Shown here: one piece after another, positions 20,354-30,200 of the stretch
How positions within the stretch are numbered: position 1 is the stretch's first letter
Layout: every line of letters begins with the position of its first letter
Position numbers and translations under genes: made by a program
Source of the DNA: Pseudomonas sp. Choline-02u-1
GTDB lineage: Bacteria > Pseudomonadota > Gammaproteobacteria > Pseudomonadales > Pseudomonadaceae
DNA: 64,000 nt
NCBI RefSeq assembly: GCF_002836515.1
Contig: NZ_PJBC01000012.1
Location: forward strand, 62,001 to 126,000
Reading direction: 5' to 3'
Notes under the pieces: model-generated
The model's database searches: none
Seen by the model: only the letters and a program-made list of their open reading frames with translations
What the model was told of the DNA's origin: nothing

Positions 20354-21961
20354 ATGACCGACCAGACTACCCGCCTGCCGATCCGCCGCGCCTTGATCAG
20401 CGTTTCCGACAAGACCGGGATCCTCGAATTCGCCAAAGAGCTTGAAGCTCTGGGCGTCGAGATCCTCTCCACCGGCGGAACGTTCAAGCTGCTGCGTGAC
20501 AACGGCGTTGCCGCAGTGGAAGTCGCGGATTACACCGGTTTCGCCGAGATGATGGACGGGCGGGTAAAAACCCTGCACCCGAAAATCCACGGTGGCATCC
20601 TCGGTCGTCGCGGTACTGACGACGCGATCATGAACGAGCACGGCATCAAGCCGATCGATCTGGTGGCAGTCAACCTCTACCCGTTCGAAGCGACCATCAA
20701 CAAGCCAGGCTGCGACCTGCCTACCGCTATCGAGAACATCGACATCGGTGGGCCGACCATGGTCCGTTCGGCAGCGAAAAACCATAAAGACGTAGCGATC
20801 GTGGTGAATGCCAGCGATTACGCCAACGTCCTGGAAAACCTCAAGGCCGGCGGCCTGACCTACGCTCAGCGTTTCGACCTGATGCTCAAAGCCTTCGAAC
20901 ACACCGCGGCCTACGACGGCATGATCGCCAACTACATGGGCACCGTTAACCAGGCCGCTGAGACCCTCTCGACTTCCGGCCGCAGCGAATTCCCGCGCAC
21001 CTTCAACAGCCAGTTCATCAAGGCCCAGGAAATGCGCTACGGCGAGAACCCGCACCAGAGCGCGGCTTTTTACGTTGAAGCCAAGCCTGCCGAAGTCGGC
21101 ATCGCCACCGCGACCCAGCTGCAAGGCAAAGAACTGTCGTACAACAACGTTGCCGACACCGATGCTGCGCTGGAATGCGTGAAAAGCTTCGTCAAGCCAG
21201 CCTGTGTGATCGTCAAGCATGCCAACCCGTGCGGCGTCGCCGTCAGCCCGGACGCTGAAGGCGGTATTCGCCAGGCCTACGAACTGGCCTATGCCACCGA
21301 CACTGAATCGGCGTTCGGCGGCATCATTGCCTTCAACCGCGAGCTGGATGCCGAGACCGCCAAGGCGATCGTCGAGCGTCAGTTCGTTGAAGTGATCATC
21401 GCCCCATCGGTCAGCGAAGAAGCCCGCGCCATCGTCGCGGCCAAAGCCAACGTACGCCTGCTGGCCTGCGGCGAGTGGTCGGCTGACCGCGCTGCTGCCT
21501 GGGATTACAAGCGCGTGAACGGCGGTTTGCTGGTGCAGAGCCGCGATATCGGCATGATCAGCGCCGATGACCTGAAAGTGGTGACCAAACGCGCACCGAC
21601 CGAACAGGAAATCCACGACCTGATCTTCGCCTGGAAAGTCGCCAAATACGTCAAATCCAACGCCATCGTCTACGCCAAGAACCGTCAGACCATCGGTGTC
21701 GGCGCCGGCCAGATGAGCCGCGTCAACTCGGCACGCATCGCCGCGATCAAGGCTGAGCACGCGGGCTTGCAGGTGGCCGGTTCGGTCATGGCCTCCGATG
21801 CATTCTTCCCGTTCCGCGACGGCCTGGACAATGCGGCCAAGGTTGGCATCACTGCGGTGATCCAGCCGGGCGGTTCGATGCGTGATGCTGAAGTGATTGC
21901 TGCTGCCGATGAGGCCGGTATCGCGATGGTGTTCACAGGAATGCGCCACTTCCGTCACTGA
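20354..21961 (+). CDS. purH: Bifunctional AICAR transformylase / IMP cyclohydrolase
   Basis: A 535-residue enzyme for the last two steps of IMP synthesis. The N-terminal MGS-like cyclohydrolase domain ([36 protein letters not shown]) is followed by the AICAR transformylase domain ([13 protein letters not shown], the KHANPCGVA catalytic loop, and [14 protein letters not shown]). The start is ATG 20354 ([14 protein letters not shown]); an ATG at 20342 is in frame but has poorer spacing. It lies upstream of purD, the usual purHD pairing, though a hairpin repeat separates the two here. Confidence 0.98.
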   Translation: MTDQTTRLPIRRALISVSDKTGILEFAKELEALGVEILSTGGTFKLLRDNGVAAVEVADYTGFAEMMDGRVKTLHPKIHGGILGRRGTDDAIMNEHGIKPIDLVAVNLYPFEATINKPGCDLPTAIENIDIGGPTMVRSAAKNHKDVAIVVNASDYANVLENLKAGGLTYAQRFDLMLKAFEHTAAYDGMIANYMGTVNQAAETLSTSGRSEFPRTFNSQFIKAQEMRYGENPHQSAAFYVEAKPAEVGIATATQLQGKELSYNNVADTDAALECVKSFVKPACVIVKHANPCGVAVSPDAEGGIRQAYELAYATDTESAFGGIIAFNRELDAETAKAIVERQFVEVIIAPSVSEEARAIVAAKANVRLLACGEWSADRAAAWDYKRVNGGLLVQSRDIGMISADDLKVVTKRAPTEQEIHDLIFAWKVAKYVKSNAIVYAKNRQTIGVGAGQMSRVNSARIAAIKAEHAGLQVAGSVMASDAFFPFRDGLDNAAKVGITAVIQPGGSMRDAEVIAAADEAGIAMVFTGMRHFRH

Positions 21962-21988
21962 TCCCGCGCCCCCGGATGCAGGCTCTGT

Positions 21989-22079
21989 GTAGGAGCTGAC
22001 GAGTGAAACAAGGCTGCGATCTTTTGATCTTGTGTTTAAAAGGCAAGATCAAAAGATCGCAGCCTTCGGCAGCTCCTAC
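21989..22079. repeat. Intergenic palindrome, GTAGGAGCTG/GGCTGCGATC family (copy 2)
   Basis: A hairpin from GTAGGAGCTGACGAGTG to AGCTCCTAC with an internal TCTTTTGATCTT/AAGATCAAAAGA stem. It occupies most of the purH-purD gap and could attenuate or terminate transcription between them. Confidence 0.88.
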
Positions 22080-22133
22080 AGGGTCCGAGCACAGAGGTTT
22101 GTTAGCGTCCCACAGAATTTTGAGGTTTTTGAA

Positions 22134-23429
22134 ATGAATGTTTTGATCATTGGCAGCGGTGGCCGTGAACACGCCCTGGCCTGGAAAGTGGCTCAGGATC
22201 CGCGTGTGCAGAAGGTTTTCGTCGCACCGGGCAACGCTGGCACCGCCATTGAAGCCAAGTGCGAGAACGTCGCCATCGACGTACTGGCCCTTGAGCAACT
22301 GGCCGACTTCGCCGAGAAAAACGTTTCCCTGACCATCGTCGGCCCGGAAGTGCCACTGGTTGCGGGCGTGGTCGATCTGTTCCGGGCCCGTGGCCTGGAC
22401 TGCTTCGGCCCGACCGCCGGTGCTGCGCAGCTCGAAGGCTCAAAAGCGTTCACCAAGGATTTCCTCGCCCGCCACAAGATTCCGACCGCCGACTACCAGA
22501 ACTTCACCGAGATCGAGCCGGCTCTGGCTTATCTGCGTGAAAAAGGCGCGCCGATCGTGATCAAGGCCGATGGCCTGGCTGCCGGTAAAGGTGTGATCGT
22601 CGCCATGACCCTGGCCGAAGCCGAAGACGCCGTGCGCGACATGCTCGCCGGCAATTCGTTTGGCGACGCCGGTTCGCGCGTGGTTATCGAGGAATTCCTC
22701 GATGGTGAAGAAGCTTCGTTCATCGTCATGGTCGACGGCAAGAACGTCCTGCCGATGGCCACCAGCCAGGACCACAAACGCGTCGGCGACGGCGACAGCG
22801 GCCCGAACACCGGCGGCATGGGGGCTTACTCTCCTGCCCCGGTGGTCACCGCCGACGTGCACCAGCGCGTGATGGATCAGGTGATCTGGCCGACCGTGCG
22901 TGGCATGGCCGATGAAGGCAACGTCTACACCGGGTTCCTCTATGCCGGTCTGATGATCGACAAGGCCGGTAACCCGAAGGTCATCGAGTTCAACTGCCGC
23001 TTCGGCGACCCGGAAACCCAACCGGTGATGCTGCGTCTGCAATCGAGCCTGGTGTTGCTGGTCGAAGCCGCACTGGCGCAAGCGCTGGACAAGGTTGAAG
23101 CGCAGTGGGACTCGCGTCCGAGCGTTGGCATCGTTCTGGCCGCTGGCGGCTACCCGGGCGACTACGCTAAAGGCGCAGCGATCAATGGCCTGGACGCAGC
23201 AGCAGGTCTGGAAGGCAAAGTCTTCCACGCCGGCACCGCATTGAAGGACGGTCAGGTGGTCACTGCCGGTGGTCGCGTGCTTTGCGCCACAGCCATGGGC
23301 GCCACCGTCGGTGAAGCCCAGCAGCAAGCCTACAAACTTGCCGCTGCCATCGACTGGGATGGCTGCTTCTACCGCAAGGACATTGGCTACCGCGCCATTG
23401 CCCGTGAGCGCGGCGAAACCCAGGAATAA
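22134..23429 (+). CDS. purD: Phosphoribosylamine-glycine ligase (GAR synthetase)
   Basis: A 431-residue ATP-grasp ligase of purine synthesis. Typical elements are MNVLIIGSGGREHALAWK, the IVGPEVPLVAGVVD loop, IKADGLAAGKGVIVA, and PNTGGMGAYSPAPVV. The ATG at 22134 is preceded by GAGG. The open frame extends upstream, but the family always starts at MNVLIIG. It follows purH across a palindromic repeat; retS begins 97 bp downstream. Confidence 0.98.
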   Translation: MNVLIIGSGGREHALAWKVAQDPRVQKVFVAPGNAGTAIEAKCENVAIDVLALEQLADFAEKNVSLTIVGPEVPLVAGVVDLFRARGLDCFGPTAGAAQLEGSKAFTKDFLARHKIPTADYQNFTEIEPALAYLREKGAPIVIKADGLAAGKGVIVAMTLAEAEDAVRDMLAGNSFGDAGSRVVIEEFLDGEEASFIVMVDGKNVLPMATSQDHKRVGDGDSGPNTGGMGAYSPAPVVTADVHQRVMDQVIWPTVRGMADEGNVYTGFLYAGLMIDKAGNPKVIEFNCRFGDPETQPVMLRLQSSLVLLVEAALAQALDKVEAQWDSRPSVGIVLAAGGYPGDYAKGAAINGLDAAAGLEGKVFHAGTALKDGQVVTAGGRVLCATAMGATVGEAQQQAYKLAAAIDWDGCFYRKDIGYRAIARERGETQE

Positions 23430-23526
23430 GCGATCCATCAAGCCCGGCGCGGATGCCATCCTCGCCGGGCTGTTCGGTCGCCGCGCATCGTTATATTCTG
23501 GCATCAACCTACGAAGGGATTTCGCC

Positions 23527-26304
23527 GTGCGCTGGCTCAGGATTGCCATAAGCTTCACCGTCACGCTGATGACCTTGCTCTGCATGCTCCCGGCCCAGGC
23601 CGCGCAAGGCAGTGGCTGGTCGGTATTGCTTGACGATCAGGGCATCCTGCAACTGAGCGACATCCGCTCCCCTCGCTACACCAATCAATTCAGCCCCACC
23701 GAGCTTGACCGCCTGACGGCAGCCGAACCCGAGGGTGCCCTGTGGCTGCGCTTCAAACTGGCGCCGGGCAAGCACGAACAAGTGCTGCGCATCTTTGCCC
23801 CCGATCTGTCACAGCTCAATCTTTACGTGCTCGACGGCGACCGGCTGATCGAGCAACGCAACACCGGCAACGACCGGCCCCAGGCAGAACATCCCTTGCC
23901 GAGCAGCGATTTCATGCTGCCCCTGCCCCAGGCCGATAAGCCGCTGGACGTCTACGTGCGCATGGTCTCGGACCATCAGCTGCGCCCGCACATCACCCTG
24001 CAAGCAGCCGTGGAAGGCGCAGCCGATCAGAAGCAGACGCTGATCTTCGGCCTGCTGTTCGGCTGTCTCGCCATGCTCCTGCTGCACAATCTGGTGCGCT
24101 ACGCCTACTCGCGCTCGCGCAGCAGCCTTTGGCTGGCGATCTGTGAGGGCCTGCTCGGGCTGAGCCTGTTCCTGTTGCTCAACCTCGCCGGTCCCTGGCT
24201 GCCGAACTGGCATGCGGTGCAGACGCCGGGCGCCTATCTGGCGTTGCTGATGACCGCCCCCGCCGGACTGATGTACGCCCTGCGCTTTTTCGCGCCACTC
24301 GGCCAGCACCCACTGAACAAACTGCTGTGGGGCGACATCATATTGATCGTCACGTGCAGCCTCCTGCTGCTGTTCGTCAACACTTTGCCGCTGAACATCA
24401 TCACTTATGCACTGGTGGCGCTGGCCGGCCTGAGCATGTTGCTGGTGGGCTTCTATCACTGGCAGAAGGGCTATCGCCCGGCGCGGCTGTTCGTCGCCGC
24501 CATGGTGATATTCAACATCGGCACGCTGGTCATCCTGCCGGCGCTGCTGGGTCTTACACTGGTCACACCGCAAGGCCTGATCATCACGCTGATGGTGTTC
24601 ATCTGCATCAGCGGCCTGCTGATGAGCATCGCCCTGGGCGAGCGACAGCGAAGCATCACCGAAAGCCGCTTCAGCATCAGCCGCGACCTGGCGGCAAGCA
24701 ATGCCGAGATCAACGCCAAAGCCGAATTCCTCGCCAAGATCAGCCACGAAATCCGCACCCCCATGAACGGCGTACTGGGCATGACCGAGCTGCTGCTGGG
24801 CACGCCGCTGTCGGTCAAGCAGCGTGATTACGTGCAGACCATCCACAGCGCCGGCAACGAACTGCTGACGCTGATCAACGAGATCCTCGATATCTCCAAG
24901 CTCGAATCCGGGCAGATCGAACTCGATGACGTGCAGTTCGACCTCAACGCGCTGATCGACGATTGCCTGAGCATCTACCGGGCCAAGGCCGAGCAACAGA
25001 ACGTCGAGCTGATCAGTTTCATCCAGCCACAAGTGCCACGGGTGATCAGCGGCGATCCGACGCGCCTGCGCCAGACCTTGCTGAGTCTGTTGGAAAACGC
25101 CCTGAAGAAAACCGAGGAAGGCGAAGTGTTGATTGTCGTCGCCCTCGACGAGCGCAGCAGCAAACCGCGCCTGCGCATCGCCGTGCAGGACAGCGGCGTG
25201 CCGATGGAGACGGAAGAACGCGAGGCGCTGATGCACGCGGAATTGCACAGCAAGCACTTCCTCTCGGCCAATCGCCTCGGCGGTAATCTCGGTCTGGTGA
25301 TTGCGCGGCAACTGATCCGTCTGATGCAGGGCGAATTCGGCATCAAGAGCGGCGCCACTCAGGGCAGCACCTTGTGGCTGACCCTGCCGCTGGACCCGGA
25401 TCGTCTCGAGCATCCGACGTCCGACCTCGACAGCCCGCTGCAAGGCGCGCGGGTGCTGGTGGTCGATGACAATGACACGTGTCGCAAAGTGCTGGTGCAG
25501 CAGTGCAGCGCCTGGGGCCTGAATGTCAGCGCCGTGCCGTCGGGCAAGGAAGCGCTGGCGCTGCTGCGCACCAAGGCGCACCTGCGCGATTACTTCGACG
25601 TGGTGCTGCTCGACCAGAACATGCCCGGCATGACCGGCATGCAACTGGCAGCCAAGATCAAGGAAGACCCGAGCCTCAATCACGACATTCTGCTGATCAT
25701 GCTCACCGGCATCAGCAACGCGCCAAGCAAGATCATTGCGCGTAACTCGGGGATCAAACGGATCCTGGCCAAACCCGTTGCCGGTTATACGCTCAAGACT
25801 ACCCTCGCCGACGAACTCAATCAGCGCAACAAGGGCCAGGTGGTGTACCAGCCGCAAGTGCTCACGGCGGCTACGGCAGCCAAAGTGCCGAGCGACTTCC
25901 GCATCCTCGTCGCCGAAGACAACACGATCTCGACCAAAGTCATCCGCGGCATGCTCGGCAAGCTCAACTTGCAGCCGGACACCGCGAGCAACGGCGAAGA
26001 AGCGCTGCAAGCGATGAAAGCCCAGCGTTACGACCTGGTGCTGATGGACTGCGAAATGCCGATCCTCGATGGCTTCTCCGCGACGCAACAACTACGCGCC
26101 TGGGAAGTCAGCAACCAGCGCATCCGTACGCCTATCGTGGCGCTCACCGCCCACATCCTTGCCGAACACAAGGAACGCGCCCGCCAGGCGGGGATGGATG
26201 GGCACATGTCCAAACCGGTCGAGCTGTCGCAGTTGCGCGAGTTGATCGAGCACTGGGTCGCGCAGCGCGATCAGCAGAACCGGGCGACGACCCAGCCGTC
26301 GTAA
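23527..26304 (+). CDS. retS: Hybrid sensor kinase RetS
   Basis: A 925-residue hybrid kinase that, in Pseudomonas, binds GacS and antagonises the Gac/Rsm switch between acute and sessile lifestyles. It has a signal peptide, a periplasmic 7TMR-DISMED2 domain (about 30-170), seven TM helices (about 175-385), HisKA with H407 (KISHEIRTPMNG), a HATPase domain, and two receivers with D696 (VVLLDQNMPG) and D841 (LVLMDCEMPI). All three phospho-sites lie exactly 17 residues before those I recall for P. aeruginosa RetS (H424, D713, D858), which supports both identity and start. The start is GTG 23527 with AAGGGA six bases before it. Confidence 0.96.
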   Translation: MRWLRIAISFTVTLMTLLCMLPAQAAQGSGWSVLLDDQGILQLSDIRSPRYTNQFSPTELDRLTAAEPEGALWLRFKLAPGKHEQVLRIFAPDLSQLNLYVLDGDRLIEQRNTGNDRPQAEHPLPSSDFMLPLPQADKPLDVYVRMVSDHQLRPHITLQAAVEGAADQKQTLIFGLLFGCLAMLLLHNLVRYAYSRSRSSLWLAICEGLLGLSLFLLLNLAGPWLPNWHAVQTPGAYLALLMTAPAGLMYALRFFAPLGQHPLNKLLWGDIILIVTCSLLLLFVNTLPLNIITYALVALAGLSMLLVGFYHWQKGYRPARLFVAAMVIFNIGTLVILPALLGLTLVTPQGLIITLMVFICISGLLMSIALGERQRSITESRFSISRDLAASNAEINAKAEFLAKISHEIRTPMNGVLGMTELLLGTPLSVKQRDYVQTIHSAGNELLTLINEILDISKLESGQIELDDVQFDLNALIDDCLSIYRAKAEQQNVELISFIQPQVPRVISGDPTRLRQTLLSLLENALKKTEEGEVLIVVALDERSSKPRLRIAVQDSGVPMETEEREALMHAELHSKHFLSANRLGGNLGLVIARQLIRLMQGEFGIKSGATQGSTLWLTLPLDPDRLEHPTSDLDSPLQGARVLVVDDNDTCRKVLVQQCSAWGLNVSAVPSGKEALALLRTKAHLRDYFDVVLLDQNMPGMTGMQLAAKIKEDPSLNHDILLIMLTGISNAPSKIIARNSGIKRILAKPVAGYTLKTTLADELNQRNKGQVVYQPQVLTAATAAKVPSDFRILVAEDNTISTKVIRGMLGKLNLQPDTASNGEEALQAMKAQRYDLVLMDCEMPILDGFSATQQLRAWEVSNQRIRTPIVALTAHILAEHKERARQAGMDGHMSKPVELSQLRELIEHWVAQRDQQNRATTQPS

Positions 26305-26366
26305 ACCGACAGAGGCGGCAGTGCCTGATAGACTCCCCCCGACTCCATCGCCAGTGAGCTTGCATC

Positions 26367-26963
26367 ATGCTCCATGTGTTATTCAGCGTTTACCTGAAGA
26401 TGCTGGTGCTCTACAGCCCGTTCTTCGTGTTGTCCTGCTTTATCAGCCTGACCCGTGGCTATTCGCGCAAGGAGCGGCAACGCCTGGCGTGGAAGGTCGC
26501 TCTCGCGACGCTGATTTCCAGCGTTTTGCTCTATTTGTTCGGGCGGGTGATTTTCGATGTGTTCGGCATCACTGTGGATGCGTTCCGCATCGGCGCCGGC
26601 AGCGTGCTGTTCATCTCGGCGCTGGGCATGGCCCAGGGTAAACCGGCAGTGCAGGCCGACAATGTGCAGCAGGACGTGACCATCGTCCCGCTGACCATCC
26701 CGCTGACAGTCGGCCCCGGCACGATCGGTGCCTTGCTGGTCATGGGCGTCAGCCAACCGCACTGGGACGACAAGCTCACCGCGATCATGAGTATCGCACT
26801 GGCCAGTTTCACCGTCGGCGTGGTGCTTTATCTATCGAACCGCATCGAGCGGATTCTCGGCGATCAGGGCTTGCAGATCGTCAGCCGCTTGATGGGGCTG
26901 TTTGTTTGCGCGCTGGCGGCGCAGATCATCTTTACCGGCGTGAAAGGTTATCTGGTGTCTTGA
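26367..26963 (+). CDS. MarC family inner-membrane protein
   Basis: A 198-residue protein with six predicted transmembrane helices, beginning MLHVLFSVYLKMLVLYSPFF. It contains the family segment VPLTIPLTVGPGTIGALLVM, a half-helical re-entrant-like motif. MarC proteins resemble amino-acid exporters, but no transport role is established. It follows retS by 62 bp. In PAO1 the next genes would be the urea transporter; here a 21-kb insertion begins after the terminator. Confidence 0.9.
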   Translation: MLHVLFSVYLKMLVLYSPFFVLSCFISLTRGYSRKERQRLAWKVALATLISSVLLYLFGRVIFDVFGITVDAFRIGAGSVLFISALGMAQGKPAVQADNVQQDVTIVPLTIPLTVGPGTIGALLVMGVSQPHWDDKLTAIMSIALASFTVGVVLYLSNRIERILGDQGLQIVSRLMGLFVCALAAQIIFTGVKGYLVS

Positions 26964-26993
26964 GCGCTTGCAGCCGTCCGCACAAGACTCAAT

Positions 26994-27027
26994 AAAACGC
27001 CGCGAACGGCAACGTTCGCGGCGTTTT
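26994..27027. terminator. Bidirectional terminator between marC and the giant toxin
   Basis: A perfect 14-bp stem, AAAACGCCGCGAAC, with a GGCAAC loop and the exact complement, flanked by A and T runs. It serves marC on one strand. On the other it lies 18 bp after the stop codon of the displaced toxin reading frame at 27045, so it fits the original 3' end of that gene. Confidence 0.95.
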
Positions 27028-27044
27028 CGTGCAGGCTCAACCCG

Positions 27045-27272
27045 TCAAGGCAATTGTTCAGCCACGGCCGCCAGCGTGGCGATGGCGTCGCTGTCCTGTG
27101 CAACATCAAACCCCAGCAACCATTGCTCCAGCGCCAATACATACTGGCGACCCGACACGCTGATCGCCAGCTCGCAGGCGCTCTGCTCCCGGACGTTGCG
27201 CACGATCAGACTGCGACCGCTGTCCGGATCGGCGAGCACCAGCTCGTCATCGACCCGCGACATCAACCAATG
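27045..27272 (-). pseudogene. Frameshifted C-terminal tail of the giant toxin
   Basis: 75 codons with good Pseudomonas codon usage in the -1/+2 frame relative to the toxin, beginning HWLMSRVDDELVLADPDSGR and ending LAAVAEQLP. The toxin frame hits TGA at 27263 just inside this segment. One added base in the G-rich tract at 27272-27286 (GTGGGGAGTGTGGGC on the coding strand) would join the two frames smoothly. The terminator sits 18 bp past this tail's stop, as expected for the original gene end. It could be a real mutation or a sequencing error. Confidence 0.7.
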
Positions 27273-30200
27273 CCCACACTCCCCACATCGAGCACGAGCA
27301 AGCCTGGCTCCGCGGTTTCGCTGACTGTCGGACGCCGCACATCGACGACAATGCAATCCAGACGCTGCCAGCTAGCGGCCGAAATCCGATAGCCCTCCGT
27401 GTGCGAACCAAAGCTGAGGATCAACGTGTCCACGCCGTCGACTATCAACGGCAGGATCTCGGTGAGGTCATCGCTCACCTGCAGCGTCATGACCTGCGCA
27501 TCGCGCTGGGCATGGCTGCCCGGCAACCAGACGCCATCAGTCGTTCCGGCACTGAAGAGCAATACGTCAATGGGGTCGAGCAGTAGCGGATTGTCTGCGT
27601 CACGCGTTCCGAGGAACGTTGCCCACTGGCCATCGTCCCGCGCGGACACATCGAACAGCCGATTCAGCGCCGGCACGTAATATTGGTAACGCTTGCCGGT
27701 ATTTTCGACGGGCAGAAAGGCGGCATGGGCTTGTCCGTCCAGCAGTTGCTTCAAACGCTCGCACAATTGTGCCGGCGTTTCGCCGAGGCGCCGGGACCAG
27801 CGATTTTCCGTGCCGACGATCCGCGCAGGCTGTTGATCCTGCAGTAGCAGCGTCACGCCTTCGCGGGTGCGCCCGAGCAGGCCATCGCCCTGCGGCAGAA
27901 CTTCGCCGAATGTCCACGATGACCAGACCGGCTCGGCCTGTGGCAAAGCCTGGCGATGCTGTACGACGTCGCTGTTGCCGAACGCTGCGCGAACCTCGTC
28001 GAAGGGCACCAGCGCTTGCCGCCAGATTGTTCCGACGTCGGTATTCAGCAGCCAGACGGCTTGCCGATCCGGCGTCAGACCCAGGAATGCCAGCTCGCGG
28101 TTGCCAGACGTTTGCGCCAGTACCAGCTTTTCGTCCACGCACCACGCGGCCAGAAAGGGCTGGCCTGCCTGGGCGCGCAAGCCGATGATCGCAAATGCTG
28201 CGCTGTTGTATTGCCTGGCCAGCGCAGGCAGTGCGGCCAGCCAGTCGGGGTGGTGTTGCAGCCAGCGCTGGCTGAGCCCGACGAACTGCAGCACCTCTCT
28301 GTCTAACTCCGACAACCCGTTATCCTCACGGACACCCAAGTCGATCTCGAACAGTCGACCATCGCTCAACGTGGCGAGATAGCTGTCACCGATGCGTCTG
28401 ACGTCAACCACATCGCGCGCCAGCGCTTGCTGCATGAAAACATTGTCACGCAGTTCGATGCCATGGCTGAGCATCTGGCTTTGCTTGCTGTAGAACAACA
28501 GCGCTATGGCCGGATCAGCGGATCGTGGCATGAGCAACACTCGGTCCACGTCACTGTGCGGGTCGGCGCGCAAATAGCGGCCGTTTTCCGTCCCTATCCA
28601 GGCTCGCTCGAGCAGTTGATCGAAAGAGTAAGCCTGGGCATGAATATACGGTGCGTAGCGCCAGGTGCTGATGGTCGGGGTCATGCCGGGGGTTTCGTCG
28701 GCATAGGCGCGAAGCGGTTTCTGGCGATGACGGAAAAACGCGATCCGGCTGCCCTCTTCAGGCTTGAGGGGCGAATTTTCCAACCCGCGCGACCTTAGCG
28801 TGATGTCGGTCAGTGTCACGTCCTTGTCAGCCAGATGAAATTCCAGCGTGGTTTGCACGTTGAGGTTTTTTCGCTCAACCAACTGCTGCCAGACGCGCAG
28901 AGTGCCGTCTGCGAGTTGCGCAAAAGCGCTGATTTTCGTGCCGGGTTCCAGGCTCAGCAAACGATAGCGCTGCACGACCAGCCCGCTGAGCACATTGACG
29001 CGCCAGACAGTGGCGTGATCGGGATGATAAAACCACGCTTCATCTGCAGTGGCGGCGCCCAGCAGCAAGCCGTCGTTGACCTCGCCCGGCAGGTTGCGCG
29101 CGTATAACAGGCGTCTGCGCGGGCCATCATAAAAAGCCGTGGTCCTCAGCGGGCGGCTGGCCGGACTGAACGGCACGTTGAATCGCTCAAGCCTCAGATA
29201 GCCGACGGCGAGACGCTGCTCCTCACCGAGTTTGCGCAGTCGCGCAAGAACATCGCGCGAATGGTGGGTATCGCCAAGCGTGACGGATACCAGACGCAAT
29301 GCGTTGTGCTGCCAGTCCAGCTCGTACAGTTCACCTCCGGCCAGTTCGATCAGCCCCTCGAAAGCCGACAGCACGATGCCGTCAATCGTCAATTGGCGCC
29401 CCGCCAGATGTATCCGTGGGCCGTCGTCATCCGCAATCACTGCATCAGCAAAGCTGACCTGCTCGAGATTGACCCAGGGCGCATGCACCAGCCATTTGCC
29501 AAAGCCGTTGAATGTCACCTCGCGCAAACCGGGTGTCAGGCGCAACTGACAGTGTCCGGGGGTGGCGGTGATTTCATAGGACAGTTTTTGCTGCCATTCC
29601 ACCGGTAACCTCGGCACCGCCAGCTGACGAACCTGCTCATTGAGTTGTACGCGGATCGTGGTCGGTTTATAGACCGGGTGCAGCTTGTAGAGAATATGTT
29701 TGAGCGACGGCGTGCTGTGCAGATAAAAACGCCGGTTGCCTTGCTCGTCATATTCGAGCTTGTCCGCCAGGCTGTTGCGCAATTGCGGATAACGGGTATG
29801 GATGCGCTTATCCAGTTGCGTCGCCAGCGTATCGCCCAGGGCGGTGAAGGGATGAAACGCTGCGTACCAGTGCGGGTCGGCATGTTCACTGGAACTACGC
29901 GGTTCAACCCGCTCGCCCGCCAACGGCTCATAGACATAGCCGGCGCCCCCCAGTTGATATTCGTAACCGTAATAGCAAAGCGGTGTGCAGGGCAGCACCA
30001 CGGTATGCAGCGCAGCATTGTCGCGGATATCCAGCGTTGCGCTCTCGCCCAGACCGAAGGCCTGGCGAATGTTCAGCGAGCGCTGAATCTGCTTCGGGTC
30101 ATCGTTGTACTGCGGCAGCTCCAGCGGGCCGCCGCCCCACGGGTAAAACCGCTGGCTGTCGAAAATAACCTGCCGGTCTTGCAGATCAAGCTGTGTAATG

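Noticed and set aside
27045..27356. Independent 103-residue gene downstream of the giant toxin
   Set aside because: Its first ~28 codons overlap the toxin in another frame and look non-coding. Only the last 75 codons look real, and they are best explained as the toxin's frameshifted tail.
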